A stretch of DNA of 64,000 bases from Shouchella oshimensis (GCF_002019765.1 NZ_KV917380.1:2638667-2702666), one strand, 5' to 3'; positions 8,371-17,650 are shown, counted from the first letter of the stretch. A program made the numbers and translations. The notes: a model not told the origin generated them from the letters alone.

Positions 8371-8712
8371 CTAGCCACCGTACACCGTCCTGAAATAGAC
8401 CTTCGATCCGCTAAGGTTCGTTGACTCTTCCCAGTTAACAACCTGAGCCTTGCGCTCCTGGCCGAATGTGTCTGTATACGAAATGGTTGAGTCGAAACCG
8501 AATTCAACATCAGGCGGTAAGTCAAATTCAATACTCGTTTTCTCTTCCACACCCTGACGGTTACGCACGACCCTAACTTTGTTTGTGACACGCGCTTTTG
8601 CCGGCGTTTCTTTAGGTGCTATAGGGCGACCGCGATTGTCCGTGATAGGATTGCCATTTTCGTCTAACTGCGTTGTCATGACGACTACATCGTCTCTCAT
8701 AGGAGGTTTCAT
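8371..8712 (-). CDS. Minor capsid / head-closure protein
   Basis: 113 aa, ATG at 8712 overlapping the stop of the upstream gene. It has a pattern of short beta strands (FGFDSTISYTDTFGQERKAQ) typical of phage stopper or minor capsid proteins that close the connector after packaging. Place: third of the four small genes between capsid and tail tube. No catalytic motif is seen. Confidence 0.75.
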   Translation of the reverse strand: MKPPMRDDVVVMTTQLDENGNPITDNRGRPIAPKETPAKARVTNKVRVVRNRQGVEEKTSIEFDLPPDVEFGFDSTISYTDTFGQERKAQVVNWEESTNLSGSKVYFRTVYGG

Positions 8713-9041
8713 TGTAGCCGCCCCACTCTACCTTTAGACTTAAGCAATGATCTTACTTCAGGAGCAATCTCGCTACCACCTATTGAAGCTGTAACGCGAT
8801 TAGTAGAAAAAGAGGATACCCCTTGTCTTCGCAACTTAGCGTATTCCTCTTCTTCCCCTTCAAGCATGTACAAGAGTTGTAAGGCTACAGCGCGTTCAGA
8901 CAGAAGTGAAGCACGGTAGTGCGCTTTAAGTACCTCCTGCGCATTGAACACATGCTTTACCTTGTCATCAGAGGATAACTCATCATATAAGGCTGTAAAG
9001 GGCATTTGAGCGAGATAAGCGTTTATAGCCTCATAATCCAT
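8709..9041 (-). CDS. Head-tail connector (adaptor) protein
   Basis: 110 aa from the ATG at 9041, preceded by AGTAGGTGA; the in-frame GTG at 9050 lies inside that site. The helical protein starts MDYEAINAYLAQMPFTALYD and ends in a basic tail (LLKSKGRVGRLQ). This is the usual place and size of the adaptor protein that binds the portal ring. Confidence 0.7.
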   Translation of the reverse strand: MDYEAINAYLAQMPFTALYDELSSDDKVKHVFNAQEVLKAHYRASLLSERAVALQLLYMLEGEEEEYAKLRRQGVSSFSTNRVTASIGGSEIAPEVRSLLKSKGRVGRLQ

Positions 9042-9050
9042 TCCAATCAC

Positions 9051-9308
9051 CTACTTCTTTTTCTGCCCTTTTTCCTTTTGTTTCTCTTGAGCCTCATGTC
9101 CTTCGGAGTCCCCTTGCTCGGCTTCGGCATCAGAATCCTCCTTCTTTTCATCATCCTTCTGCTTAATCTCTTCTTTCACAGGTCCGATGATTTTAACATA
9201 ATGGATTGATTCAAGGTACTTCGCTGACTTTGTATCAATATCCAGCTTTTCGCCTTTCTTTTTTCCATCAACAATGGCATCTAATACTTCAACTGTATGT
9301 TTAGACAT
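9051..9308 (-). CDS. Small phage head-region protein with charged tail
   Basis: 85 aa, with the strong ribosome site AAGGAGG before the ATG at 9308. Residues 1-45 could form a compact domain (TVEVLDAIVDGKKKGEKLDI); residues 46-85 are almost only Lys, Glu, Asp and Gln and likely disordered. It directly follows the capsid gene. Small proteins in this slot are common in Bacillus phages, without a proven role. Confidence 0.7.
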   Translation of the reverse strand: MSKHTVEVLDAIVDGKKKGEKLDIDTKSAKYLESIHYVKIIGPVKEEIKQKDDEKKEDSDAEAEQGDSEGHEAQEKQKEKGQKKK

Positions 9309-9319
9309 GTGTTACCTCC

Positions 9320-10336
9320 TTATGGTGTAAATACATCCAAGTGTTTAACTAAGAATGGGTTTTCGAGTACAGGGAACCCGGCACCAACTGTTTCAACTAC
9401 AGACATTACAGGTTTTTTCTTATCTTCTGCTGTTAGCAAAATACCCGGTTGAAAGTTGTTCTCTAGTGTCGGGCCAAGAAGGTATTTACCTGCTCCGCTT
9501 GATGCCATAACAATCCGGTTAACCGGTAGGAATTCATTCGAAAGAGTGTCCGAAGTTTCGTTATCCTTATACGTTATAGCGCGGTCTAGCACTACCTCGA
9601 TTGAAGGCAAACCAAATTCCTGTAGCACGTTATTTAAATTTGCTTGAGACGCACGATTAGAACCCTCTGATCGACCAGCCTCTGCAATAATTTGCTCGTT
9701 CTTTAGCATCATTTGCAGAACCTGACGCGACATCAACATGGTTTCAGGAAGACGACGATTCAAATCGGAATATGCTTGAACTTGCTCTTCTAAGAAGCCT
9801 AAGATATCAAAGTCAGGTGAACTAAAGTCATTCCCACCTGTAAGAGCTACTTTGTTTTCAGCAGGAATACCAAAGTCAAAGTCAAATTTGATCTTGTTAC
9901 GGTTAGTGGATAGCTCCCCTTTACAAAGCGCCTCAGCTTTCGCCAATTGGATAAGGCGGCGCGTTGCATCAACAATATCTACAGCACGAACCGTAATGCG
10001 GTCAATTGCATCTTGATAGCGAGCATTATTTTGCGCCTCATGAAGCGCCTCGATCTCGCTATACGTTACGATGTCTTGTAGACCAAACTGGGCAATCTCA
10101 CCCATGTAAGAAGCAATTTCATTACGATCAACGGTCGGTGGTTCTGAACCTTTCCCGATGTAACCGGCTAGGAAATTATTTGTCTTGATGATGTCACCAG
10201 CAAAGTTACGCGAGAACACGTTCTCTGTTGGCAAAAAGCGATCAGCAAATGAAATAGGAGCATCTTGCTCCGACTCATCGACCAACGCACGAAGCGCTGG
10301 CTGTTGGAATTCTTCTAAGTGTGTAATACCTGGCAT
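9320..10336 (-). CDS. Major capsid protein (lambda gpE-like family)
   Basis: 338 aa, close to the 340-residue size of lambda gpE. It has the family start (PALRALVDE, SFADRFLPTENVFSRNFAGD), the middle helix AVDIVDATRRLIQLAKAEAL, and the C-terminal SAGKYL-like loop followed by an ENNFQPGI segment. It forms the T=7-type icosahedral shell. Context agrees: decoration protein before and adaptor genes after. It ends with CCA TAA, so the +1 shift motif seen in the tail tube gene is absent here. Confidence 0.93.
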   Translation of the reverse strand: MPGITHLEEFQQPALRALVDESEQDAPISFADRFLPTENVFSRNFAGDIIKTNNFLAGYIGKGSEPPTVDRNEIASYMGEIAQFGLQDIVTYSEIEALHEAQNNARYQDAIDRITVRAVDIVDATRRLIQLAKAEALCKGELSTNRNKIKFDFDFGIPAENKVALTGGNDFSSPDFDILGFLEEQVQAYSDLNRRLPETMLMSRQVLQMMLKNEQIIAEAGRSEGSNRASQANLNNVLQEFGLPSIEVVLDRAITYKDNETSDTLSNEFLPVNRIVMASSGAGKYLLGPTLENNFQPGILLTAEDKKKPVMSVVETVGAGFPVLENPFLVKHLDVFTP

Positions 10337-10362
10337 TTTGTTTCCTCCTCGTTTTTAAACAT

Positions 10363-10385
10363 AAAAAATACGCCTTGTTTGGCGT
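10363..10385 (-). terminator. Hairpin between decoration and capsid genes
   Basis: Minus strand ACGCC, six-base loop, GGCGT, then a run of T. It starts right at the decoration stop codon and may let only part of the transcripts pass or stabilise mRNA ends. Confidence 0.6.
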
Positions 10386-10775
10386 TTAGATGTGATTTAT
10401 ATAGCGAATAAGCGGTCTTGTAAGTTCTTTGAATTTCTCTGTTACCGTATCAGGAAGCTTTGCTTCATAAACTGATGCTTTGATAAGTACCTCACCAATG
10501 ATGACGTCATGTTTACCATCAACGTTTACATCAACATTTAATAACGCAAAATCATCATAACCCTCTGGCGCCTCTCCGCCTTCACCATCTGCATAAACCT
10601 CATATTTACCAGTATCAAGGTTCCGACAAACTGGCGTGCCAACAGGTAAGTATTTCGCTCCTGTATGCTCTGCATCGAGCGTAATACCGTGTTCAGTCCA
10701 CTGCAAATCTCGCGAAGCGAGGATATTGATACCGCCTTTAAATTCAGTACGGCCGTGTTTTAACGTATAAGACAT
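10386..10775 (-). CDS. Head decoration protein (lambda gpD-like)
   Basis: 129 aa. Features of the decoration family: an N-terminal strand LKHGRTEFKGGINILASRD, a Gly/Pro-rich beta domain (AKYLPVGTPVCRNLDTGKYE) and INHI at the end. It binds capsid three-fold sites and steadies the filled head. It lies between scaffold and capsid genes, as in phages that pair it with gpE-type capsids. Confidence 0.8.
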   Translation of the reverse strand: MSYTLKHGRTEFKGGINILASRDLQWTEHGITLDAEHTGAKYLPVGTPVCRNLDTGKYEVYADGEGGEAPEGYDDFALLNVDVNVDGKHDVIIGEVLIKASVYEAKLPDTVTEKFKELTRPLIRYINHI

Positions 10776-10778
10776 GTG

Positions 10779-11453
10779 TTATTCCCCTTTCCGATTTTTG
10801 TTTCGTCTTGCTTGGATACGAGCGTAAGAACTTTTACCAACCTCGTAACCATCTGGCTTTTTCGTTCTACTATTATTCTTTTGTTTCACTCCTGGTCCAT
10901 AACCAGATTTAGAAGATTCCTCTTCCTCCTCTTTTTCAGTGAAGTACTCTGGAAACTCTTCTGCTAGGTCTTCGAATAGCTCCTCTAAGTTCGTTGGTTC
11001 GCCATCATCATCTAATTCGATCTCATCAATACTGATAAGCTTAGCTGCGAGTTTAGCGTTGAACTTATTTTCCATAGCGTATTCTTTGACCGCTGCCCTC
11101 TTCTCTTTACGCTCAGCGCGGGCGAGACGCTTTCCGTACTCGTCCAACTTGGAATCTGATTTATTATCATCTTCTTCGTCGTCCGTACTTTTCTTGCCTG
11201 CAGCTTCTTGTTTAAGGCGCTCATATTCTTCAAGGTCAACGTCCTTGTATTTTTTCAAACGCTTCCCGAGTTTCCCCTTCATATCTGCCTCGTATTGTTT
11301 TTTAAACTCTGGATTCTTCAGTAATTCAACGAGGTCAGGAGTATCGTCTCCTTGATCGTCGTCTGAATCATCATCGTTATTATCCTCAGCAAACATTTGA
11401 AGGTTCATATCTAAACGTGGCGCTTTTTTCTCAAACAATGGTTTAGCAAACAT
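10779..11453 (-). CDS. Capsid scaffold protein
   Basis: 224 aa from the ATG at 11453 with AAAGGAG; the frame is open further upstream but without a ribosome site. Acidic, helical and low in hydrophobic residues, with long Glu/Asp runs (DNNDDDSDDDQGDD) and a basic end (RIQARRNKNRKGE) that would bind the capsid protein, the layout of DUF4355-type scaffolds. It precedes decoration and capsid genes. Confidence 0.85.
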   Translation of the reverse strand: MFAKPLFEKKAPRLDMNLQMFAEDNNDDDSDDDQGDDTPDLVELLKNPEFKKQYEADMKGKLGKRLKKYKDVDLEEYERLKQEAAGKKSTDDEEDDNKSDSKLDEYGKRLARAERKEKRAAVKEYAMENKFNAKLAAKLISIDEIELDDDGEPTNLEELFEDLAEEFPEYFTEKEEEEESSKSGYGPGVKQKNNSRTKKPDGYEVGKSSYARIQARRNKNRKGE

Positions 11454-11560
11454 AATCGTTCTCCTTTCATCTGCGCTTCTGGTGCGCGATCCCATTATTT
11501 ACTCGTACATGGTTAATGTTGCGTTGTGTCGCAGCACGGTTTGACACGACAAATAAGCCA

Positions 11561-12661
11561 CTATCCACTAGAGGCTTTTGCGTTTCGTTTGATTGCTCGC
11601 ATTTCTGCTTTCTTATCTCGAAAATTAAGCGAGTTGACTTTCTTCATACGTCTAAAGGCGCCTAATGTCTTAGGGGCATCATCACCTAGCAACATGACCA
11701 TTTCAGCGTATTGTTTTTTTTCTGCATTGCGCTGTACGCGTTGTTTCTGTTCTCGCTCATACGCTCTCTTTTGAGCAGGAGAGCGAACATCCTTTACAGG
11801 ATCAAACGCCTTCCACCGCTCTTGTTCTTCTCGTATTTCTTGAGGTGTCTTGTATTCCATCACGTAAGGCCTGCAAGTACAACGGCAGTTCGGATGAAAC
11901 GGCGGTAGCTTGATATTGTTGTCATTGATTGACGCAAACCCTTCATGCTCACCTGTTAAGCTCACGACTAAGTTTTGATACCGAGCGCATACCTGACACG
12001 TTTGCCCCTGACCGCTTATCTTGACGGTTGTCACTCCGTTTTCAGTGTAGCGATTGACAGCTCCTTTCGTGTTAGCATCCCTTAGTTTCGTTCGAACCAC
12101 TGTACTAGCGTAGAAGTCGATTGGTAACAATTTTCCATCAATGGTGCGGTGTCCGACAATGCCATGTTCTTTAAGCCTCTGACTGATACGAGCGGATATC
12201 ACACGGTTATGATCACCTTGAATGGAACCTCGCGCCATATCATCTTTAAACGTCTGTCTGACCTGATTAATATCTGCGGTCACGTAACTCTTTGCGACTT
12301 CGAGCGAAGCTCGTATGTCTTCCAATCCACTGTTTGTGATCTCAAATAACGCCTCTCGGTGTAACTTGCGCTGTAGAATGGGACGAATAACCGCTTGGTC
12401 ACTCTTCGCAATGACAGCGACCGCCAACCCCTCTTCTCGTAGCAACGCATTACCTGTAATCAAACCAGACGTGTACGCTTCTAAGATTTCGTTAGGCAAG
12501 ACTTCTTCAATGGCGATACCTAAACTATCGAGTGTGTCAGAGATCGAACGTATAAGCTCCTGCGCGCCTCTGTCGGTCGATAAACCTTCTACACTACCGA
12601 CGTTACGATAGATGTCCTCTAATGCTTCTGAGAAGTAGCGTAGGAGTTGGTCAATGTTCAT
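11561..12661 (-). CDS. Minor head protein, Mu gpF / SPP1 gp7-like (MuF)
   Basis: 366 aa. The MuF domain is seen near residues 180-270: a helix with VVRTKLRDANTKGAVNRY, then CQVCARY, then the hallmark PPFHPNCRCTCRPY. Such proteins ride inside the head, bind the portal and may enter the cell with the DNA. The start overlaps the portal stop by 4 bases. The tail after the MuF domain is basic and coiled (about 90 residues) with no toxin domain recognised. Confidence 0.9.
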   Translation of the reverse strand: MNIDQLLRYFSEALEDIYRNVGSVEGLSTDRGAQELIRSISDTLDSLGIAIEEVLPNEILEAYTSGLITGNALLREEGLAVAVIAKSDQAVIRPILQRKLHREALFEITNSGLEDIRASLEVAKSYVTADINQVRQTFKDDMARGSIQGDHNRVISARISQRLKEHGIVGHRTIDGKLLPIDFYASTVVRTKLRDANTKGAVNRYTENGVTTVKISGQGQTCQVCARYQNLVVSLTGEHEGFASINDNNIKLPPFHPNCRCTCRPYVMEYKTPQEIREEQERWKAFDPVKDVRSPAQKRAYEREQKQRVQRNAEKKQYAEMVMLLGDDAPKTLGAFRRMKKVNSLNFRDKKAEMRAIKRNAKASSG

Positions 12662-14256
12662 TCTTCATCGCTCGTCAACGGCTGGTCGCGGTTATCAAGG
12701 TAACTCGCTAAGGTGCCACCACCGAATGTATTAGGCGTTTCAGATGCCATTTCTAGGCGCTCTAGCTCTTGCTGTATCCATTCTTCTGATGCCAGAGGGT
12801 TACAGTTCCTTACGGTCGTTTCAAGGCTTTGTGTGCCTTTCTCGTAAGCCATCGCGTTCTCTTCTAGTAATTCCTTGCGGCTAATTGGGATCATAGAGCG
12901 AATTGCAATGTCCGGTTCCTCAATCATAACTGCGCTGTCCTCTTCCGCCATGAGCCACAAGATGTTTTCATAGAGCTGTTGAAGGAAGTAGATGTACTCG
13001 CTTTGAATCTGCTCCGCTTTTAGAATAGATGTTAAAAGATCGTAGAATTTCGCTACACCACTTTGAGCGGATGCGGTACCAGTTGACTCACCTAAGTAGT
13101 AATCAATTGCCTTCGAGCTTGTACGCGTTTCTGACAGAACCATCTGCATAAGGTTGCGCACAGTCTCAATGTCACCGATCTTACTCGTATCAATTTGAAT
13201 GATCTCAAGCGCTTTTCCGTTATCATCAAACGTTGTTATCTCTAAATCGCGATGATCAATCTTCTTCTCCGGGTTATCCTCTCCATAGCGTTGAGCCGCT
13301 AACTCTTCCAATCTGCTGAATACCTCTTCGCTCACTGCAATACGAGGTTTACCATTACGCTCAAAGGTTATGGCCGAGCGCGTCAATGTCCAGTTGATCT
13401 CATCCTGCTTCCCCTCTATGCCTTTAAGACAACTACGACCTAGCGGGTTACGGAATGTCTTTTCGTTTGCCCAATACACAACAAATGGACGGTTACGCCC
13501 TTTATATACCTTCTTGAGATCCTTCATACCAAGTAGCTGTTTCGATTCCTCTTCATCGACCGGGATAAACTCAGTGCTGTTGTCCTCACCCATAAAGAGT
13601 AGATGTTCGGTGTGTAGTCCGTCTTTCTCCACTCGTTCACGGTAAACGTGTAAAAAGCGGTCGTCATCGATCTTGCGGTCATAAACGAGATCAACGCCTA
13701 AATCGTCATCGTGCGGGAAATAAACGTCACGCTGTTTCATTTCCATACGCGGGCCCAGTTCATCGATCCATACACAACCAACTAAGCCACCATCTACCTG
13801 ATGCTGCACAATGTTCGTCCAGTGCTCGGTGCGCAGCTTGCTGTTCTTTTCAATCTGTTCAATGATCTCTTGTTGCGCGTCCAGTATTTCAGCGTTTAAC
13901 GAGTTGTCATCTGGTCCCTCTATCATGCTGTCCGTTTCGTCGTCCAGCTCTTCGATCTGTTCTTGTCGTCTTAGAAGCGAGGATGTAACAGAACCAATCG
14001 AGCGAGCAACGAGTACCGCAGGTATCTCCGGTATCAACTTACTCACATTCGCTATGATATAAGGCGTCTGTATTTGTTGTGCTACATGATTCCCCTCTGC
14101 TATTGCGTCTGTGATCTCGCCTTGTTGCACCAGTCGTTTAGCGCGAGGGAACAGTTCAATATGATTCCCTTCGTAAAGGTCCCGATACCGCTCAATACTG
14201 CCATGCGTCTCTTCTATGATGCTCTTGTCAAACTTGTCCCACGTTCGTAATGCCAT
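12658..14256 (-). CDS. Portal protein (SPP1 gp6-like)
   Basis: 532 aa. It forms the dodecameric ring through which DNA is packaged. Visible family features: the early IEETHGSIERYRDLYEGNH, the central FVVYWANEKTFRNPLGRSCL, the tunnel-helix region DYYLGESTGTASAQSGVAKF, and an acidic C-terminus. It lies 10 bases after terL and overlaps the MuF gene, the classic terminase-portal-MuF order. Confidence 0.92.
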   Translation of the reverse strand: MALRTWDKFDKSIIEETHGSIERYRDLYEGNHIELFPRAKRLVQQGEITDAIAEGNHVAQQIQTPYIIANVSKLIPEIPAVLVARSIGSVTSSLLRRQEQIEELDDETDSMIEGPDDNSLNAEILDAQQEIIEQIEKNSKLRTEHWTNIVQHQVDGGLVGCVWIDELGPRMEMKQRDVYFPHDDDLGVDLVYDRKIDDDRFLHVYRERVEKDGLHTEHLLFMGEDNSTEFIPVDEEESKQLLGMKDLKKVYKGRNRPFVVYWANEKTFRNPLGRSCLKGIEGKQDEINWTLTRSAITFERNGKPRIAVSEEVFSRLEELAAQRYGEDNPEKKIDHRDLEITTFDDNGKALEIIQIDTSKIGDIETVRNLMQMVLSETRTSSKAIDYYLGESTGTASAQSGVAKFYDLLTSILKAEQIQSEYIYFLQQLYENILWLMAEEDSAVMIEEPDIAIRSMIPISRKELLEENAMAYEKGTQSLETTVRNCNPLASEEWIQQELERLEMASETPNTFGGGTLASYLDNRDQPLTSDEE

Positions 14257-14266
14257 GTGTCACCTC

Positions 14267-15544
14267 CTACCAAGGGTTTGTTGAACTTAACCCTGCTTTC
14301 TTTGCAAATATAATGGTGTTCACAAAATAACGATCACCGTCCATGTGATGATCGTTTTGTTTGATTGGTTTATCTTCGCCACGTTTAGCCGCTTTCTGAT
14401 CCCACGTATAGGAGCTGAACTCCTTAAATGTTTCAATGCAACAATCGTTGTAGAGAATGAGCATACGATTCAGCGCGCTTGCTACGTTCTGAATCCCGTT
14501 TGCTACATCGTTCTTTGCATCTTGCACCCTAAAGCTATCTCTTTTAAGCTGAGCCTTAAAGCTAGCAGCAGATGGATCGACAATCACAGAGGATATGCGA
14601 TAACCGCTTGTAAACTCTTTTAGATCACGGCTATACTCAACGTCTGTCTTCTGTTTGCCTTTCTCGCGACCATCGTAGTGATATTCTTTCACCTTATACC
14701 ACGTGTTCTTTTCCTTGCCCCACAATCCAAATGTCGTAGGGTTCTGCGTTCCGTAGTCAATCGATACATAAAACTGCGAATAGCGCCGTTCCTCTGTAGG
14801 TACGACGTGATCATCTTTATTAAACATGTCATAGATAACGCCCTCAGCGAGTACCCATAGACCTAAGATATAGCGCTTATAGAATATGCCCGTGTACATC
14901 CGCTTGTATCGCTCTTTAATCGCTTTTGAGAGCGAAAGGTTATCATCCATCGTAAAGTGTAAATGTAGCAGTCTTTTTTCGTGCTTAAGATCAAGAAACT
15001 TCGTTTTGAACCAGTGATGCGGTCCAGCAGGGTTGCAGTTATACCACATCTTCGACCCATCCACCGAACAACGCGCGGTTGCTTGGTTAACAAATGATTC
15101 AGGCATAAGCGCGACCTCATCAAAGAACATACCCGCAAGGGTAATACCTTGGATTAAGTCCTGACTACTTTCGTCCTTACCACCAAAGATATAGAAGTAA
15201 TTCGTCTTGCCTCTGAATGAAATGGACAAATAGTTGTCTGCGCGGTGATCCTTAACGCGATAGCCCCTTGACTTGAGCATTCGCTTTAACGGCGTGATAA
15301 CGTTCCGTCTAAGCGCTCCTATCGTCTTACCGGACATACCTAAGTTTTCCTCATTGAATGTCTCCATTGCCCACATAATGTAGGAGAGAGACATCACAAC
15401 CGTCTTACCCGCTCGGACTGAACCATCACATATGATGCCATCGTTATCTTTAAAAGGCGATGCTTCATGCCACCAGGTTAATACCTTGAATTGCTTCGTG
15501 CTGAACGGCTTAAATTTAAACAGCGCAGGTTTAAGCTTCTTCAT
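14267..15544 (-). CDS. terL: Terminase large subunit
   Basis: 425 aa from the ATG at 15544 (CAGGTG before it; the GTG at 15562 is an alternative). It has the ATPase with Walker A near residues 40-48 (GSVRAGKT), Walker B MFFDEVALM, a coupling motif after it, and a C-terminal RNase H-like nuclease with SIDYGTQNPTTFGLW, VIVDPSAAS and the late His-Asp motif HHMDGDRYF. It packages and cuts the DNA concatemer. It overlaps terS by 14 bases. Confidence 0.95.
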   Translation of the reverse strand: MKKLKPALFKFKPFSTKQFKVLTWWHEASPFKDNDGIICDGSVRAGKTVVMSLSYIMWAMETFNEENLGMSGKTIGALRRNVITPLKRMLKSRGYRVKDHRADNYLSISFRGKTNYFYIFGGKDESSQDLIQGITLAGMFFDEVALMPESFVNQATARCSVDGSKMWYNCNPAGPHHWFKTKFLDLKHEKRLLHLHFTMDDNLSLSKAIKERYKRMYTGIFYKRYILGLWVLAEGVIYDMFNKDDHVVPTEERRYSQFYVSIDYGTQNPTTFGLWGKEKNTWYKVKEYHYDGREKGKQKTDVEYSRDLKEFTSGYRISSVIVDPSAASFKAQLKRDSFRVQDAKNDVANGIQNVASALNRMLILYNDCCIETFKEFSSYTWDQKAAKRGEDKPIKQNDHHMDGDRYFVNTIIFAKKAGLSSTNPW

Positions 15545-16331
15545 CGTTCCACACCTGCTCACTAGCGCCCTTTATCGCATCCATAAAGCCGTCATCTTCG
15601 TACTCTTCTTCATCATTAGAGAGGAGACTGACTTCCGCTTTTGTTTTGTTAACGTTAAGCTGCAACTGTTCTAACTTGAGTCTGCGAGTATCATCTTCGT
15701 GCGCCATGTCGTTAAACTGTTTAATGGATGAGCGCAATTCTGCTATCGCCCTTGATTGCGCGCTCAAAAAGTTCGCTTGCTTATCCCACGCATATTGATT
15801 GTCGTATTGAAGTTCTTCTGCAAAAGCAACCTTTACCAAGTTACCTTCTGAATCAACTTTCAAGCCACCCTTTACTTTCGTGAGCGCTTTTGTAGAATCA
15901 TTAGCATCATTCACCCACATAATCTTTTGAGAACGCAAAATTGCAGCGTATTGTATTTGTATCTGATCCCATAAGAGATCAACAGGGTTTGCATCTTCAA
16001 GCATGCCGATGATCTCCAATGTTTCTTTTGGCATATAACGAGAAAAAAGCCCGTGCTTTAGCGCGGCGCTGTTCCGTTCGGTAAATTGATTTTGTGGGTT
16101 AGGGTTGCCACTCCTCTTTTTCTTGGACTGCTTAGATTCCTTAGGGGTTGCATCCCTAATTCGATTGGTTGCAACCTTAGTTGCATCCTCCCCCTTGGTT
16201 GCATCCCTTTCCCAACCCTCACGACTCTTCCTACTCTTGAGCGTCCCTAGCTTCGCTCCATGCTTTTCAGCTAATGCTTTTAAGGTGATGGTGGTTGTCT
16301 CGTATTCTTCTCTTATCTCTTCCCAGTTCAT
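15531..16331 (-). CDS. terS: Terminase small subunit (PBSX/skin XtmA-YqaS type)
   Basis: 266 aa. It starts at an ATG with AGGGGGCAGG before it. An N-terminal helix-turn-helix (WEEIREEYETTTITLKALAE, then KHGAKLGTLKSRKSREGWER) binds the packaging site; a repeated Asp-Ala-Thr stretch and basic linker follow; then the conserved NAAALKHG-like step (NSAALKHGLFSRY) and an oligomerisation part of long helices. Resemblance to the skin/PBSX small subunits agrees with the sigK location. Confidence 0.88.
   Translation of the reverse strand: MNWEEIREEYETTTITLKALAEKHGAKLGTLKSRKSREGWERDATKGEDATKVATNRIRDATPKESKQSKKKRSGNPNPQNQFTERNSAALKHGLFSRYMPKETLEIIGMLEDANPVDLLWDQIQIQYAAILRSQKIMWVNDANDSTKALTKVKGGLKVDSEGNLVKVAFAEELQYDNQYAWDKQANFLSAQSRAIAELRSSIKQFNDMAHEDDTRRLKLEQLQLNVNKTKAEVSLLSNDEEEYEDDGFMDAIKGASEQVWNDEEA
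16147..16206. repeat. Four GTTGCA(T/A)CC repeats inside terS
   Basis: Copies begin at 16147, 16168, 16180 and 16198, with spacings that are multiples of three. They encode recurring Asp-Ala-Thr or Ala-Thr. Phage packaging sites are often inside the small terminase gene, so this is a candidate pac recognition region, though protein-level repetition alone could explain it. Confidence 0.55.
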
Positions 16332-16364
16332 CTACATACACCCCTGCCCCCTTATATTTAATAA

Positions 16365-16388
16365 TAAAAAAGCTGCCTAGATGGCAGC
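16365..16388 (-). terminator. Rho-independent terminator after the 16403-16789 gene
   Basis: Minus strand GCTGCC, five-base loop, GGCAGC, then six T. It lies between the gene at 16403 and the terS start at 16331. Confidence 0.85.
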
Positions 16389-16402
16389 ATGTCCAGTTTT
16401 TA

Positions 16403-16789
16403 CTATCTGTTAATTCTTAGATCTTGGACCATTTTAACGTATACACCATGAGCATCTTTATATGATTCATATTGGGTTTGCAACCACGATGAGTTCGTAT
16501 CTTTCTCTCTAATCAATTCGGTTAGGTTTCTTTCAAAAGATTGGTAAGCCTCAATTAGCTGATCGTATTCACCACGCTCCAGAACATCATTATTTCTATA
16601 TAATTCAAATATAGCTAAAAATGTTTGATGCGCCATCTGATAAAACCCTAACGATATAACATACCTGTTGTCACCTTCGTAATTTTCCAATGACTTCATG
16701 GCATCACTCGAATGTGAATATAGCATGTACGTTAGTTCTTCTAATTTAAAAACTTGTTGCAACCAATCTCTTCTTTCTTCTTCAGTCAT
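16403..16789 (-). CDS. Unrecognised helical protein (moron candidate)
   Basis: 128 aa from the ATG at 16789 with AAGGGAGGTGAT. All-helical and acidic (MTEEERRDWLQQVFKLEEL near the start, FLAIFELYRNNDVLERGEY in the middle), no signal peptide, no enzyme motif. Flanked by its own terminators, it is the last of four separate units between the late regulator and terS. I cannot name a function. Confidence 0.7.
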   Translation of the reverse strand: MTEEERRDWLQQVFKLEELTYMLYSHSSDAMKSLENYEGDNRYVISLGFYQMAHQTFLAIFELYRNNDVLERGEYDQLIEAYQSFERNLTELIREKDTNSSWLQTQYESYKDAHGVYVKMVQDLRINR

Positions 16790-16889
16790 GCTATCACCTC
16801 CCTTCTTTTTCCATAATAACTCAAAAAAAGAGGAGTGACTCAAAGCTTTTTTAAATTAATTTCAAAATTTTTGCCGTTTTTTTAACAAA

Positions 16890-16925
16890 CAAAAAGAGAA
16901 CTGCCTCGTAAGGTAGTCTTCTTTT
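16890..16925 (-). terminator. Imperfect terminator after the 16937-17650 gene
   Basis: Minus strand GAAGACTACCT, TACG loop, AGGCAGTTCTC with two mismatches, followed by TTTTTG. Confidence 0.6.
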
Positions 16926-16936
16926 TATGAGTTCGT

Positions 16937-17650
16937 CTACATATTATTAAATGCACTCGATTCTTTAAATTCATTAAAAACACCATTTACTTTACTTTCT
17001 AATTCATCATCGTTAAGATTTGCAGCAACTTCCCCAACAAAAAGCATCGCTAATAAATCGATTCTTTTAAAAACTATTTCACTTTGTTCTAAATCACCTT
17101 TTAAATTGAAAATAAACTTTCCATGTTCAAACTCGCCGTAATTTATAAAAGTTGCTGGATTGTAATGTAAGAATGAATTTAATACGGTGTAATTTTTATA
17201 ATATAAATCCTCTCTTTTCACCTTTTTCGATAAATCCTCAACGTTGTTCAAGAATTTGTATTTATTTGCTAATCTAAAATTGAAATTTGTATTACTTAAA
17301 AATTCTTTGCCTTCATCTCCTATTACACTCGCTTTTTTTAGCTTTTTTGCTAAGAGGAATCTAGCCAACTCAGCTATCTGTTCATAACCTTCTTTTACCT
17401 TTTCTTTATCCTCTTCTTGCAATACATAACATAAATGAAAATAAGATTCTATGAGATTCCGAAAAAGCGGCAAAGCTTCTACATAGTTAACGTCATTACT
17501 TTGATTATTTCTTATTAAACATATTGCATAATATGTCTTCTTGCACCTAGCAAATAGAGTATAAAGATATTTCGACGCAATTGGATCAAAATCATTATAC
17601 GCATCAGATTCTTCTATAAAACTTATCATTTTTCTAATTGTTCTTTCCAA
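16937..17650 (-). CDS. Unrecognised helical protein with TTG start (moron candidate)
   Basis: 237 aa. The TTG at 17650 follows AGGGAGGG at ideal distance; an extension to 17803 would cover the small gene at 17710-17829 and is rejected. The protein starts LERTIRKMISFIEESDAY, is helical throughout and has a conserved-looking core LPLFRNLIESYFHLCYVL, reminiscent of abortive-infection or DUF5677-type helical proteins, but the match is only by pattern. A+T-rich codon use and position in the moron block support a cargo role. Confidence 0.65.
   Translation of the reverse strand: MERTIRKMISFIEESDAYNDFDPIASKYLYTLFARCKKTYYAICLIRNNQSNDVNYVEALPLFRNLIESYFHLCYVLQEEDKEKVKEGYEQIAELARFLLAKKLKKASVIGDEGKEFLSNTNFNFRLANKYKFLNNVEDLSKKVKREDLYYKNYTVLNSFLHYNPATFINYGEFEHGKFIFNLKGDLEQSEIVFKRIDLLAMLFVGEVAANLNDDELESKVNGVFNEFKESSAFNNM

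Noticed and set aside
9320-9345. A +1 frameshift at the end of the major capsid gene, as known in Listeria phages
   Set aside because: The gene ends CCA TAA, which does not allow the CCC to CCT slip, and the +1 frame ends after a few codons.
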